The notes below the pieces were generated by a model. It searched no databases. It had not been told where the DNA came from and saw only the letters and a list, made by a program, of their open reading frames with translations. The position numbers and the translations under genes are program-made. Of a DNA stretch of 64,000 nucleotides, positions 8,022 through 15,776 are shown piece after piece; the first letter of the stretch is position 1; the number at the start of each line of letters is the position of its first letter. The DNA comes from Mycobacterium colombiense CECT 3035 (GTDB lineage Bacteria; Actinomycetota; Actinomycetes; Mycobacteriales; Mycobacteriaceae), in the NCBI RefSeq assembly GCF_002105755.1, contig NZ_CP020821.1, positions 3,906,001 to 3,970,000 on the forward strand, given 5' to 3'.

Positions 8022-8518
8022 GGCGCCTGGCGCTCGCTGCGTGCGTGGGCGTCATGTTCGTGATCGCCACCCTGGCCGCGCCGGTCGCGGGCGCGCACGC
8101 GACCCGCGTCGCCACCGATCCCGCGCCCGATGCGGTGCTGGCCGCCGGCCCGCAGCGGGTGAGCGCGACGTTCAACGAGCAGTTGCAAACCACGTTCGCG
8201 GCAATGACGGTGGTGGGGCCCGACGGCAACGTGTGGTCCACCGGGGAGCCGGCGGTGCAGGGCGCGGTGGTCGGCATCGCCCTGCGTGCGCTAGGGCCGG
8301 CCGGGACGTACACGGTGAACTACCGGGTGACGTCCGCCGATGGCCACGTGGTGTCCGGATCATGGTCGTTCCGCCTCACGGTGCCCGGCACCGGCACGCC
8401 CGGTCCGCCCGCGGCCGGCCCGGACGGCGGCGGCGCGCTCCCGGTCTGGCCGTTCGTCGCGGCCGCGGTGGCCCTCGTCGCCGGCGGCGCGTGGTGGGCG
8501 GCGCGGCGCAGGCGGTGA
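8018..8518 (+). CDS. CopC-domain copper-binding protein
   Basis: 166 residues. A signal peptide ends in VAGA, giving a predicted mature N-terminus of His-Ala-Thr, the histidine brace of CopC proteins. The CopC beta-sandwich (about residues 27-125) has the family motifs DPAPDAVLAAGP, VSATFNEQL and the C-terminal SADGHVVSGSW with its second copper-ligand His. A Pro/Gly linker and one membrane helix anchor it outside the cell. The stop-start overlap with the YcnI-like gene indicates one operon for copper uptake or buffering. I see no fused CopD domain, and no CopD gene is adjacent. Confidence 0.9.
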   Translation: MRRLALAACVGVMFVIATLAAPVAGAHATRVATDPAPDAVLAAGPQRVSATFNEQLQTTFAAMTVVGPDGNVWSTGEPAVQGAVVGIALRALGPAGTYTVNYRVTSADGHVVSGSWSFRLTVPGTGTPGPPAAGPDGGGALPVWPFVAAAVALVAGGAWWAARRRR

Positions 8519-8630
8519 CGGCGGGGCCTTCGACCGGTGCCGGAGGCGCCGCAACGGGTGCTGGCATGATGGGACCGTGAACCCGCTGAGCTAGGGGAAA
8601 GACGACAGAGGAAGCTCAAGGAGCGGCCGC

Positions 8631-9071
8631 ATGGCAGACCCGCAGGACCCGACCAACAGCGCACCCGACGGCGCCGGCACCCCGCCGGAGAAGAGACCGC
8701 CCGCCAAGGCGGCGAAGAAGGCCGCGAAAGCGCCGGCCAAGAAGGCACCTGCGAAGAAGGCGCCCGCCAAGAAGGCACCGGCCAAGAAGGCACCCGCCAA
8801 GAAGGTGCCGGCCAAGGCCGCCGAACCCACACCGCCGAAACCACCCGAGCAGCCGCTCGATGTGCAGCAGCGCGCCGAAAGCAACGGCGACCTGACCGCC
8901 GCCGCGAAAGATGCTGCCGCACAGGCGAAGTCCACCGTGGAGACGGCGAACGACCCGGTCTCGCCCGCCGTCGCGGGAGCGGCGGCGGGCCAATCCCCGG
9001 TGCCGCTGATCGTTGCGCTGGCCGTCAGCCTGCTGGCCATCCTGCTCATCCGCCAGCTGCGGCGCCGCTGA
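8631..9071 (+). CDS. hns: Membrane-anchored histone-like protein (Rv3852, hns)
   Basis: 146 residues; the counterpart of Mtb Rv3852 (134 residues). Residues 20-65 carry tandem KAPAKK/KKAPAK repeats like those of eukaryotic H1 and other basic mycobacterial nucleoid proteins, which bind DNA without sequence preference. The middle part is alanine-rich with a KSTVE segment, and residues 123-142 form one membrane helix ending in RQLRRR. Such an anchor would tie DNA to the membrane. The repeat is slightly longer than in Mtb. Confidence 0.92.
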   Translation: MADPQDPTNSAPDGAGTPPEKRPPAKAAKKAAKAPAKKAPAKKAPAKKAPAKKAPAKKVPAKAAEPTPPKPPEQPLDVQQRAESNGDLTAAAKDAAAQAKSTVETANDPVSPAVAGAAAGQSPVPLIVALAVSLLAILLIRQLRRR

Positions 9072-9096
9072 GCGGGCGCCGTCTAACGTGTCAGAA

Positions 9097-9582
9097 GTGA
9101 CGGTGTCTTTCCGGCCGACGGCCGACCTCGTAGACAGCATCGGTCCCGACGTCCGCAGCTGCGACGTGCAATTCCGCCAGCTGGGCGGGCGGGCCGAATT
9201 CGCCGGGCCGATCAGCACCGTGCGGTGCTTTCAGGACAACGCGCTGCTGAAATCGGTGCTTTCGGAGCCTGGCGACGGCGGGGTCCTGGTCATCGACGGC
9301 GACGGCTCCCTGCACACCGCGCTGGTCGGCGACGTCATCGCGGAACTGGCCCGGTCCAACGGCTGGGCGGGGCTCATCGTCAACGGCGCGGTGCGCGACT
9401 CGGCCACGTTGCGCGGGATGGACATCGGCATCAAGGCCCTGGGCACCAATCCGCGTAAGAGCACCAAGACCGGCGCCGGCGAGCGCGACGTCGAGATCGC
9501 CCTGGGCGGTATCACCTTCGTACCGGGCGAGATCGCCTACAGCGACGACGACGGGATCGTCGTCGTCGCCGCAGGCCAGTGA
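9097..9582 (+). CDS. rraA: RraA-like protein (formerly MenG), Rv3853
   Basis: 161-residue RraA-fold protein. Family members inhibit RNase E in E. coli or act as 4-hydroxy-4-methyl-2-oxoglutarate aldolases; the old name MenG (demethylmenaquinone methyltransferase) is wrong. The signatures are GDVIAELA, the [10 protein letters not shown] loop and the [12 protein letters not shown] segment. There is no ATG; three in-frame GTG codons (9088, 9097, 9103) are possible, and 9097 is chosen because it gives the same N-terminal length as Mtb ([12 protein letters not shown]). No strong ribosome site is visible. It converges on ethA with 4 bp between stops. Confidence 0.9.
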   Translation: MTVSFRPTADLVDSIGPDVRSCDVQFRQLGGRAEFAGPISTVRCFQDNALLKSVLSEPGDGGVLVIDGDGSLHTALVGDVIAELARSNGWAGLIVNGAVRDSATLRGMDIGIKALGTNPRKSTKTGAGERDVEIALGGITFVPGEIAYSDDDGIVVVAAGQ

Positions 9583-9586
9583 TCCG

Positions 9587-11056
9587 CTAAACGGCAACCG
9601 GGGCAGGCTTTTTCGCGAACTTCAGGCCTTCGTCGTCGACCTTGCCGCGCCGGATCGTGCGCATGTCGATAAAGTAGTTCTGCTTGAGCCGCCACGGCGC
9701 CCGCGATCCGGACTTGGGCAGCAGGTGCATCGAACGCCGGAAGTAGCCCGGGGTGAAGTCCATGAACGGCAGCTCATCGACGTCCTTGCCGGGATGCTGC
9801 GGCTCCACGAAGTCAAAGCCCTTGGCGTCCATGTAGTTCAGCAGCCGGCACACGAACTCTGAGACCAGGTCGGCCTTCAGCGTCCAGGACGCGTTGGTGT
9901 AGCCGAAGGTGATCGCGAAGTTCGGCACGCCGGAGAACATCAGGCCCTTGTAGGTCATCAGTGAGGTCAGGTCGATGTCCTCGCCGTTGCGGGTCGGCTT
10001 CACGCCCCCCAGCAGCTGCATGTTCAAACCCGTTGCGGTGACGATGATGTCGGCCGCCAATTCCTCGCCCGAGCTGAGCTTGATTCCGGTCTTGGTGAAC
10101 CGGTCGATGGTGTCGGTGACGACGTCGGCCTTGCCGTGCCGGATGGTCCGGAAGAAGTCGCCGTCGGGGGCCAGGCACAACCGCTCGTCCCAGACGTTGT
10201 AGCGGGGGCCGAAGTGCTTTTCGACGTCGTAGCCCTCGGGCAGGCGTCGCTGCGCCATCGTCATCAACGTCTTGCGCATGTAGCCCGGGGCCTTGCGGGA
10301 AAGCTGGTATTGGAAGGTGCTGAACGCGATGGCTTTCCAGCGGTTGGCCATGTGCGCGAGGTGGTCGGGCAGCAGCCGGTTGGCCTTCTCGGCGAACGGG
10401 TCGACACCGGGCAGCGAGCCGATGTAGGTCGGCGAGCGCTGCAGCATCGTCACGTGACCCGCGCCCGAGTTCACCAGCGCCGGAATCAGGGTGATCGCGG
10501 TCGCGCCGGAACCGATGACGACGATCCGCTTACCCGCGTAGTCGAGGTCCTCCGGCCAGTGCTGCGGGTGGACGATGGTTCCGCCGAAGTCGTCCGAGCC
10601 CGGGAAGGTCGGCGAGAACCCCTCGTCGTAGTTGTAGTAGCCGGTGCAGGCGAACAGGAACGAACACGTGATCTCGCTCTGCCGGCCGTCGCTCTCGACC
10701 GTCACGGTCCAGCGGTTGTCGGCGTCGGACCAGTCGGCGGCCACCACCCGGTGCCGGTAGCGGATCTTCGGCTCGATCTTGTTCTCGACCGCGGTCTCCT
10801 TGATGTAGGCCTTGATCGAGGCCCCGTCGGCGATCGACTTCGCGGAGCGCCAGGGCTTGAACCGGAAGCCCAGGGTGAACATGTCCGAGTCCGACCGGAT
10901 GCCTGGGTACTTGAACAGGTCCCAGGTCCCGCCCAGGTCGGCGCGGCGTTCGAGGATGGCGTAGCTCTTTGTCGGGCAGCGTTCCTGCAGGTGCCAGGCC
11001 GCGCTCACGCCGGAGATGCCGGCGCCCACGATGAGGACGTCAAGGTGCTCAGTCAT
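9587..11056 (-). CDS. ethA: FAD-containing Baeyer-Villiger monooxygenase EthA
   Basis: 489 residues, as in Mtb Rv3854c. NADPH- and O2-dependent Baeyer-Villiger oxidation of ketones; in Mtb it activates the thioamide prodrug ethionamide. Motifs: FAD-binding GAGISG at residues 11-16, the BVMO fingerprint FGGTIVHPQHW, then the NADP-binding GSGATA. The gene is divergent from ethR with 77 bp between starts, the standard arrangement in which EthR represses ethA. ATG chosen at the conserved MTEHLDVLIVG. Confidence 0.96.
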   Translation of the reverse strand: MTEHLDVLIVGAGISGVSAAWHLQERCPTKSYAILERRADLGGTWDLFKYPGIRSDSDMFTLGFRFKPWRSAKSIADGASIKAYIKETAVENKIEPKIRYRHRVVAADWSDADNRWTVTVESDGRQSEITCSFLFACTGYYNYDEGFSPTFPGSDDFGGTIVHPQHWPEDLDYAGKRIVVIGSGATAITLIPALVNSGAGHVTMLQRSPTYIGSLPGVDPFAEKANRLLPDHLAHMANRWKAIAFSTFQYQLSRKAPGYMRKTLMTMAQRRLPEGYDVEKHFGPRYNVWDERLCLAPDGDFFRTIRHGKADVVTDTIDRFTKTGIKLSSGEELAADIIVTATGLNMQLLGGVKPTRNGEDIDLTSLMTYKGLMFSGVPNFAITFGYTNASWTLKADLVSEFVCRLLNYMDAKGFDFVEPQHPGKDVDELPFMDFTPGYFRRSMHLLPKSGSRAPWRLKQNYFIDMRTIRRGKVDDEGLKFAKKPAPVAV

Positions 11057-11133
11057 ACGGCCAACGTTATCAACACCGTGTCGATCCGGTCAACACTCTG
11101 TCGAAAGTATCGACTACGTGTAAAGTAGCGGCC
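11057..11133. promoter_or_regulatory. ethA-ethR intergenic operator region
   Basis: 77 bp between the divergent starts. It contains imperfect repeats of a TGTCGA core: GTGTCGAT near 11077, CTGTCGAA near 11098 and AGTATCGAC near 11106, similar to the tandem GTGTCGA elements that EthR covers as an oligomer in Mtb. Exact site boundaries cannot be fixed by eye. Confidence 0.6.
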
Positions 11134-11775
11134 GTGACTACCGTCGGCCAGACCCGCGCCCTGCGCGGCCGCCGCGCCATCCGCCCGACGGGCGACGAGC
11201 GCGAACAGGCCATTCTCGCGACCGCCGAACGACTGCTGGAAGAACGTTCGCTGGCCGACATTTCCGTCGATGACCTGGCCAAAGGCGCCGGTATCTCGCG
11301 GCCGACGTTCTACTTCTACTTCAAGTCCAAAGAGGCGGTGCTGCTCTCCCTGCTCGAGCCGGTGATCGCCCGGGCCGACTCCGAGTTCGACGGCGCCGTG
11401 CATCGGCTGCCGGCCGATCCGCGCCGGGTGTGGCGCAACGGCATCAAGGCGTTCTTCACCGCATTCAGCACACACCGGGCCGTGGCGCGGACCGCGACCG
11501 AGGCGCTGGCCACCAGCACGGAATTGCGGTCGCTCTGGTCCGGCTACATGCAGAAATGGATCGACCAGACCGCGGCCATGATCACCGCGGAACGCGCACG
11601 CGGCGCAGCACCGGACAACATCCCGGCCGCCGACCTGGCCACGTCGCTGAACCAGATGAACGAGCGCACCATGATGGCCGCGCTCTCCGCCGAAACACCC
11701 GCGGTCGAGGCGGCGCGGGTCGTCGACACCCTCACCCACATCTGGATCAGCAGCATCTACGGGGAATCCGGCTAG
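11134..11775 (+). CDS. ethR: TetR-family repressor EthR
   Basis: 213 residues. The N-terminal TetR helix-turn-helix (about residues 25-70) contains DISVDDLAKGAGISRPTFYF and is nearly identical to Mtb EthR; the C-terminal ligand-binding domain is clearly more divergent and ends with HIWISSIYGE. It represses the divergent ethA and its own gene; hydrophobic ligands release it. GTG start at 11134 follows from the domain; the first 20 residues are basic and variable. Confidence 0.94.
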   Translation: MTTVGQTRALRGRRAIRPTGDEREQAILATAERLLEERSLADISVDDLAKGAGISRPTFYFYFKSKEAVLLSLLEPVIARADSEFDGAVHRLPADPRRVWRNGIKAFFTAFSTHRAVARTATEALATSTELRSLWSGYMQKWIDQTAAMITAERARGAAPDNIPAADLATSLNQMNERTMMAALSAETPAVEAARVVDTLTHIWISSIYGESG

Positions 11776-11791
11776 CTGTCACCGCCGCATG

Positions 11792-11805
11792 CGAACATAT
11801 GTTCG
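11792..11805. promoter_or_regulatory. LexA (SOS) box overlapping the dinB start
   Basis: CGAACATATGTTCG is a perfect 14-bp palindrome and matches the mycobacterial/Gram-positive SOS box CGAAC-N4-GTTCG. The central ATG (11799-11801) is the proposed start codon of the polymerase gene. LexA bound here would block transcription start or early elongation, giving SOS-inducible expression. Confidence 0.75.
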
Positions 11806-13013
11806 TGCGGTGCGATGCGTCCATCCTGCACGCGGACCTCGACTCCTTCTACGCGTCCGTAGAACAGCGCGACGACCCGACCTTGCGCGGCCGGCCGGTG
11901 ATCGTGGGCGGCGGTGTGGTGCTGGCTGCGAGCTACGAGGCCAAGGCCTTCGGGGTGCGCACCGCCATGGGCGGGTCCCAAGCCCGGCGGTTGTGCCCGC
12001 AGGCCGTCGTGGTGCCCCCGCGGATGAGCGCCTATTCGCGTGCCAGCGACGCGGTCTTCGAGGTGTTCCGGGATTGCTCCCCGATCGTCGAGGCGCTGTC
12101 GGTCGACGAGGCCTTCCTCGATGTCGGCGGCCTGCGTCGGGTCAGCGGCACGCCGGTCGCGATCGCCGAGCGGCTGCGGGCCGACGTGCGCGACCGCGTC
12201 GGCCTGCCGATCACCGTCGGCGTCGCCCGCACGAAGTTCCTCGCCAAGGTCGCCAGCCAGGAGGCCAAGCCGGACGGGCTGCTGCTGGTGCCGCCCGATC
12301 AGGAGCTGACCTTCCTGCGGCCGCTGCCGGTGCGCCGGCTCTGGGGCGTGGGCGCGGTGACGGCAGAGAAGCTGCGCGCGCACGGCATCGTGACCGTCGC
12401 CGACGTCGCCGAGCTCAGCGAGTCCACGCTGGGCTCCATCGTGGGCGGCGCGATGGGTCGCCAGCTCTACGCGCTGTCGCGCAATATCGACCGCCGCCGG
12501 GTGACCACCGGCGTCCGTCGCCGGTCCGTCGGCGCGCAGCGGGCGCTGGGCCGCGCCGGAAACACCATGTCGCCCAGCGAGATCGACGCCGTGGTGGTCA
12601 ACCTGATCGACCGCATCACCGGTCGCATGCGCGCCGCTGGGCGCACCGGTCGCACGGTGGTGCTGCGGATGCGCTTCGCCGACTTCACCCGCGCGACCCG
12701 ATCGCACACCTTGCCGTGGGCCACGTCGTCCACCGCGCCGCTGCTGGCCGCCGCGCGCCGGCTGGTCGCGGACGCGGCACCGCTCATCGCGCAGCGCGGC
12801 CTGACATTGGTCGGGTTCGCGGTGTCGGGCATCGACCGCAGCGGCTCCCAGCAGCTGATGCTGCCCTTCGGCGAGCCGACGCATCGCGTGCCGGGCGACG
12901 ACGTCGACGCGGCCATCGACCGGGTGCGCCGCCGCTATGGCAAGTCGGCGCTCACGCCCGCCGTGCTGCTGGGCCGCGACCCCGGCTTCGAAATGCCGCA
13001 TCTGCCGGACTAA
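11799..13013 (+). CDS. Y-family DNA polymerase IV (DinB-type)
   Basis: 404-residue translesion polymerase. Catalytic acidic residues: Asp13 in HADLDSFYASVEQ, and Asp103-Glu104 in SVDEAFLD. The steric-gate region, thumb helix-hairpin-helix (VRRLWGVGAVTAEKL) and little-finger domain follow. A C-terminal QQLMLPF is a beta-clamp-binding motif. It is not in Mtb at this place (Mtb DinX and DinP are elsewhere), so it is an extra or relocated copy. The start codon lies inside a LexA box; a leaderless transcript is likely. The 3' end overlaps the convergent PHP gene by 4 bp. Confidence 0.93.
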   Translation: MFVRCDASILHADLDSFYASVEQRDDPTLRGRPVIVGGGVVLAASYEAKAFGVRTAMGGSQARRLCPQAVVVPPRMSAYSRASDAVFEVFRDCSPIVEALSVDEAFLDVGGLRRVSGTPVAIAERLRADVRDRVGLPITVGVARTKFLAKVASQEAKPDGLLLVPPDQELTFLRPLPVRRLWGVGAVTAEKLRAHGIVTVADVAELSESTLGSIVGGAMGRQLYALSRNIDRRRVTTGVRRRSVGAQRALGRAGNTMSPSEIDAVVVNLIDRITGRMRAAGRTGRTVVLRMRFADFTRATRSHTLPWATSSTAPLLAAARRLVADAAPLIAQRGLTLVGFAVSGIDRSGSQQLMLPFGEPTHRVPGDDVDAAIDRVRRRYGKSALTPAVLLGRDPGFEMPHLPD

Positions 13014-14017
13014 TTGGCGCCCGTCCACTCCAGTAACTTTTCGGCCGGCCAGGTGTTCACGATCCGCTCGACGGGCACGCCAGCGTCCAACGCCCGCTGG
13101 GCGCCGTACCCGAGGAAATCCAGCTGGCCGGGCGCGTGGGCGTCGGTGTCGATGCTGAACACGCACCCGATCTCCAGCGCCAGGTTCAGCAGCCGCGTCG
13201 GCGGATCACGGCGCTCGGGCCGGGAGTTGATCTCCACCGCGGTGCCGTGGTCGCGGCACGCGGCGAACACCGCCTCGGCGTCGAACTTGGACTCCGGCCG
13301 GATGCCGCGATTCCCCGACACCAGCCTGCCGGTGCAGTGACCCAGCACATCGGCGTGCGGATTGGCCACCGCGCGCAGCATGCGCCGGGTCATCGCCGCG
13401 GCGTCCATTGACAGCTTGGAATGCACGCTGGCCACCACCACGTCGAGGCGCTCCAGCAACTCGGGTTCCTGGTCCAGGCTGCCGTCGTCGAGGATGTCGA
13501 CCTCGATCCCGGTCAGGATGCGCATCGGCGCGAATTTCTCCCGCAGGCCGTCGATCACGTCGAGCTGTTTGCGTAACCGTTCCGGCGACAGGCCGTTGGC
13601 GATGGTCAGCCGCGGCGAGTGGTCGGTCAGCGCGCAGTACTCGTGGCCCAGCGCCGCGGCGGAGGCCATCATCTCGTCGATGGGCGCGGAGCCGTCCGAC
13701 CAGTCGGAGTGCAGGTGCAGATCGCCGCGCAGCGCGGAGCGGATGTCGCCGCCGCCGAGATCCTCTGCGCCGGCACGCAGTTCGACCAGCAGGTCGGGCT
13801 CGCGGCCGGACCACGCCTGGTCGATGACCTTGGCCGTCTTGGGCCCGATCCCCGGCAGCGACTGCCAGCTGTTGGCCTGGCCGTGCCGCTCCCTGGTCGC
13901 CTCGTCGAGGCCCTCGATGATGTCGGCCGCGTTGCGGTAGGCCATCACGCGCCGGGGGTCGTGGCGGCTGCGGTCCTTGAAGTAGGCGATCTGCCGTAAT
14001 GCCGCTACCGGATCCAT
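13010..14017 (-). CDS. PHP-domain phosphoesterase with PolX-like N-terminus (Rv3856c-like)
   Basis: 335 residues, as in Mtb Rv3856c. The N-terminal helical part (about residues 1-85) has a helix-hairpin-helix (SLPGIGPKTAKVID) like the DNA-binding domain of PolX. The PHP domain follows, with metal-binding motifs HLHSDWSDG, LTDHSP, GIEVDIL, VASVHS and DTDAH. PHP domains are metal-dependent phosphoesterases or 3'-5' exonucleases, so a DNA-repair nuclease is plausible. Start at the ATG giving MDPVAALRQIAYFKD, 18 codons inside the longest frame. Convergent with the polymerase gene, which may be more than chance. Confidence 0.88.
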   Translation of the reverse strand: MDPVAALRQIAYFKDRSRHDPRRVMAYRNAADIIEGLDEATRERHGQANSWQSLPGIGPKTAKVIDQAWSGREPDLLVELRAGAEDLGGGDIRSALRGDLHLHSDWSDGSAPIDEMMASAAALGHEYCALTDHSPRLTIANGLSPERLRKQLDVIDGLREKFAPMRILTGIEVDILDDGSLDQEPELLERLDVVVASVHSKLSMDAAAMTRRMLRAVANPHADVLGHCTGRLVSGNRGIRPESKFDAEAVFAACRDHGTAVEINSRPERRDPPTRLLNLALEIGCVFSIDTDAHAPGQLDFLGYGAQRALDAGVPVERIVNTWPAEKLLEWTGAN

Positions 14018-14039
14018 GCCTCCAGTGTGCCCGCCTTGA

Positions 14040-14480
14040 TCAGACGAGCTGGCCGGCGACGAACCCGGCAAGCAGCACGGTGAATCCGCCGATCTCCCCG
14101 GCGATCAGCGCCGCCATCGCCAGCCCGAGACGCCCGTCGGCGTTTTCGAACTGGTTGACGGTGTCGCGGCGCGCGCCGTGGCTGACGTAGGCGGCGATGG
14201 CGGCCACGAAGAAGAAGACGACGACGCCCGCCGCGGTCAGGTTCACCCACACCGGCCAGGCGCTCAGTTGCACGAACACCGCGAGCAGCAGCGTCGCGAA
14301 CGAATACAGCAGCGCCGCCCGGTGGGCGATGTCGACGTAGGGATGCGCGAGGTGGGTCTCGGACGTCATCATCTCGCGGTATTTCCACACGCCCAGGATC
14401 AGCGCGAGCAGGAAGATCAGGCCCGCAGCCAGCAGGGTGATCTTGGTGTCGATTCCGAGGGAGCAACATGGGCAGGTCAT
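14040..14480 (-). CDS. Conserved membrane protein (Rv3857c position)
   Basis: 146 residues with four hydrophobic segments (about 14-31, 55-72, 78-98 and 119-142). The N-terminus has Cys3, Cys5 and Cys6, which might bind metal or be acylated; there is no signal peptide or proper lipobox. A DUF2231-like or Rieske-associated membrane protein is conceivable but not shown. The gene lies 22 bp upstream of the PHP gene on the same strand, so they may be co-transcribed. The Mtb protein here, Rv3857c, is much shorter. Confidence 0.75.
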   Translation of the reverse strand: MTCPCCSLGIDTKITLLAAGLIFLLALILGVWKYREMMTSETHLAHPYVDIAHRAALLYSFATLLLAVFVQLSAWPVWVNLTAAGVVVFFFVAAIAAYVSHGARRDTVNQFENADGRLGLAMAALIAGEIGGFTVLLAGFVAGQLV

Positions 14481-14531
14481 GGCGGGCTTGAGTTTAGTTG
14501 CCCTTCATAAACACCGACTAACGTCGGTGGT

Positions 14532-15383
14532 ATGCGATTCGCGTTCAAGACATCCCCGCAAGACACCACCTGGGCACAAATGCTGGCCGTCTGGCAGGCG
14601 GCCGACGACATCGAGGTCTACGAATCCGGGTGGACCTTCGACCACTTCTATCCGATCTTCTCCGACAGCAGCGGGCCGTGCCTGGAGGGCTGGACGACGT
14701 TGACCGCGCTCGCGCAGGCCACCCAGCGACTGCGGGTGGGCACCCTGGTCACCGGGATCCATTACCGCCATCCCGCGGTGCTGGCCAACATGGCGGCCGC
14801 CCTCGACATCATTTCGAACGGGCGGCTCGAACTGGGGATCGGCGCCGGCTGGAACGAGGAAGAGTCCGGGGCCTACGGCATCGAGCTGGGCAGCATCAAG
14901 GAGCGCTTCGACCGCTTCGAGGAGGCGTGCGAGGTGCTGACCAGCCTGCTCAGCGAGGAGACCACCGACTTCGACGGCAAGTTCTACCAGCTCAAGGGGG
15001 CCCGCAACGAGCCCAAGGGCCCGCAGCGGCCGCACCCGCCGATCTGCATCGGCGGCAGCGGGGAGAAGCGCACCCTGCGGATCACCGCCCGCTACGCCCA
15101 GCACTGGAACTTCGTGGGCGGGCCGCCCGACGTCTTCGCCCACAAGCGTGACGTGCTGGCCTCGCATTGCGCGGACATCGGACGCGACCCCAAGGAGATC
15201 ACGCTCTCGGCCCACCTGCGGCTGGAGCCCGACCTCGATTACGGCAAGGTCATCGCCGACGCCGCCGGGTTGGCGGCCGAGGGCTTGGATCTGGGCATCG
15301 TCTACCTGCCGCCGCCACACGACCCGGCCGTGCTGGAGCCGCTCGCCGAGGCGATCCGCGACTCGGGTCTATGGACGCCGTGA
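14532..15383 (+). CDS. LLM-class F420-dependent oxidoreductase
   Basis: 283 residues of luciferase-like (beta/alpha)8 fold. Typical motifs: YESGWTFDHF at the start, TLVTGIHYRHPAVLANMAA, the strongly conserved GRLELGIGAGW and HPPICIGGSGEKRTLRI. Such actinobacterial proteins usually use F420 (or FMN) for hydride transfer or monooxygenation; the substrate cannot be inferred. No operon partner is visible. It is divergent from the membrane-protein gene with 51 bp between starts. Confidence 0.88.
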   Translation: MRFAFKTSPQDTTWAQMLAVWQAADDIEVYESGWTFDHFYPIFSDSSGPCLEGWTTLTALAQATQRLRVGTLVTGIHYRHPAVLANMAAALDIISNGRLELGIGAGWNEEESGAYGIELGSIKERFDRFEEACEVLTSLLSEETTDFDGKFYQLKGARNEPKGPQRPHPPICIGGSGEKRTLRITARYAQHWNFVGGPPDVFAHKRDVLASHCADIGRDPKEITLSAHLRLEPDLDYGKVIADAAGLAAEGLDLGIVYLPPPHDPAVLEPLAEAIRDSGLWTP

Positions 15384-15776
15384 GGCCGTTTTCCGGGCGC
15401 ACCACGGGTAGCCCGGCGATGTTCTCGCCGGGCAAACTCTGAGCAAACCCGCCACACGCCGGTGAGGGCGTCGGCTGGGCGGTCACGCACCGAAGAGCAG
15501 CAAGTCCTGAGCGGTTACCAGTCGCTCGTGCTTGGCGGGAAACTCACGACTTTTCACCGGGTGACGCAACCATGACCAGGCGATTCGCCCCATCCGTGAC
15601 CGAGGTAATGGGTGAATATGCACAAGAATCTCTCCTGCGATCGGTCGTTCAACCGGGAAACCGGTGTGACCCCCATGTGAGCGGGCTCACAACGGGTTAT
15701 TAGACACCAATCGCCTGGCAAACAGTGGGAGACTCGCCGAGCGAAGTCGGCCGTGTTTCTGGTGTGACTGGTGTTA
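15384..15776. other. 393-bp intergenic region before gltD 3' end
   Basis: Convergent intergenic space between the oxidoreductase and gltD. It contains the hairpin at 15411-15433. A 44-codon frame from an ATG at 15573 has no ribosome site or family resemblance, so it is not called. No RNA gene is recognised. Confidence 0.5.
15411..15433 (+). terminator. Perfect 9-bp hairpin terminator candidate
   Basis: GCCCGGCGA, a TGTTC loop and TCGCCGGGC pair perfectly 28 bp after the oxidoreductase stop. The following AAACTCT lacks a T run; this is common for mycobacterial intrinsic terminators. Confidence 0.6.

Noticed and set aside
15573..15707. 44-codon plus-strand frame in the gltD downstream gap
   Set aside because: No ribosome site, no recognisable family, and codon use is not typical.
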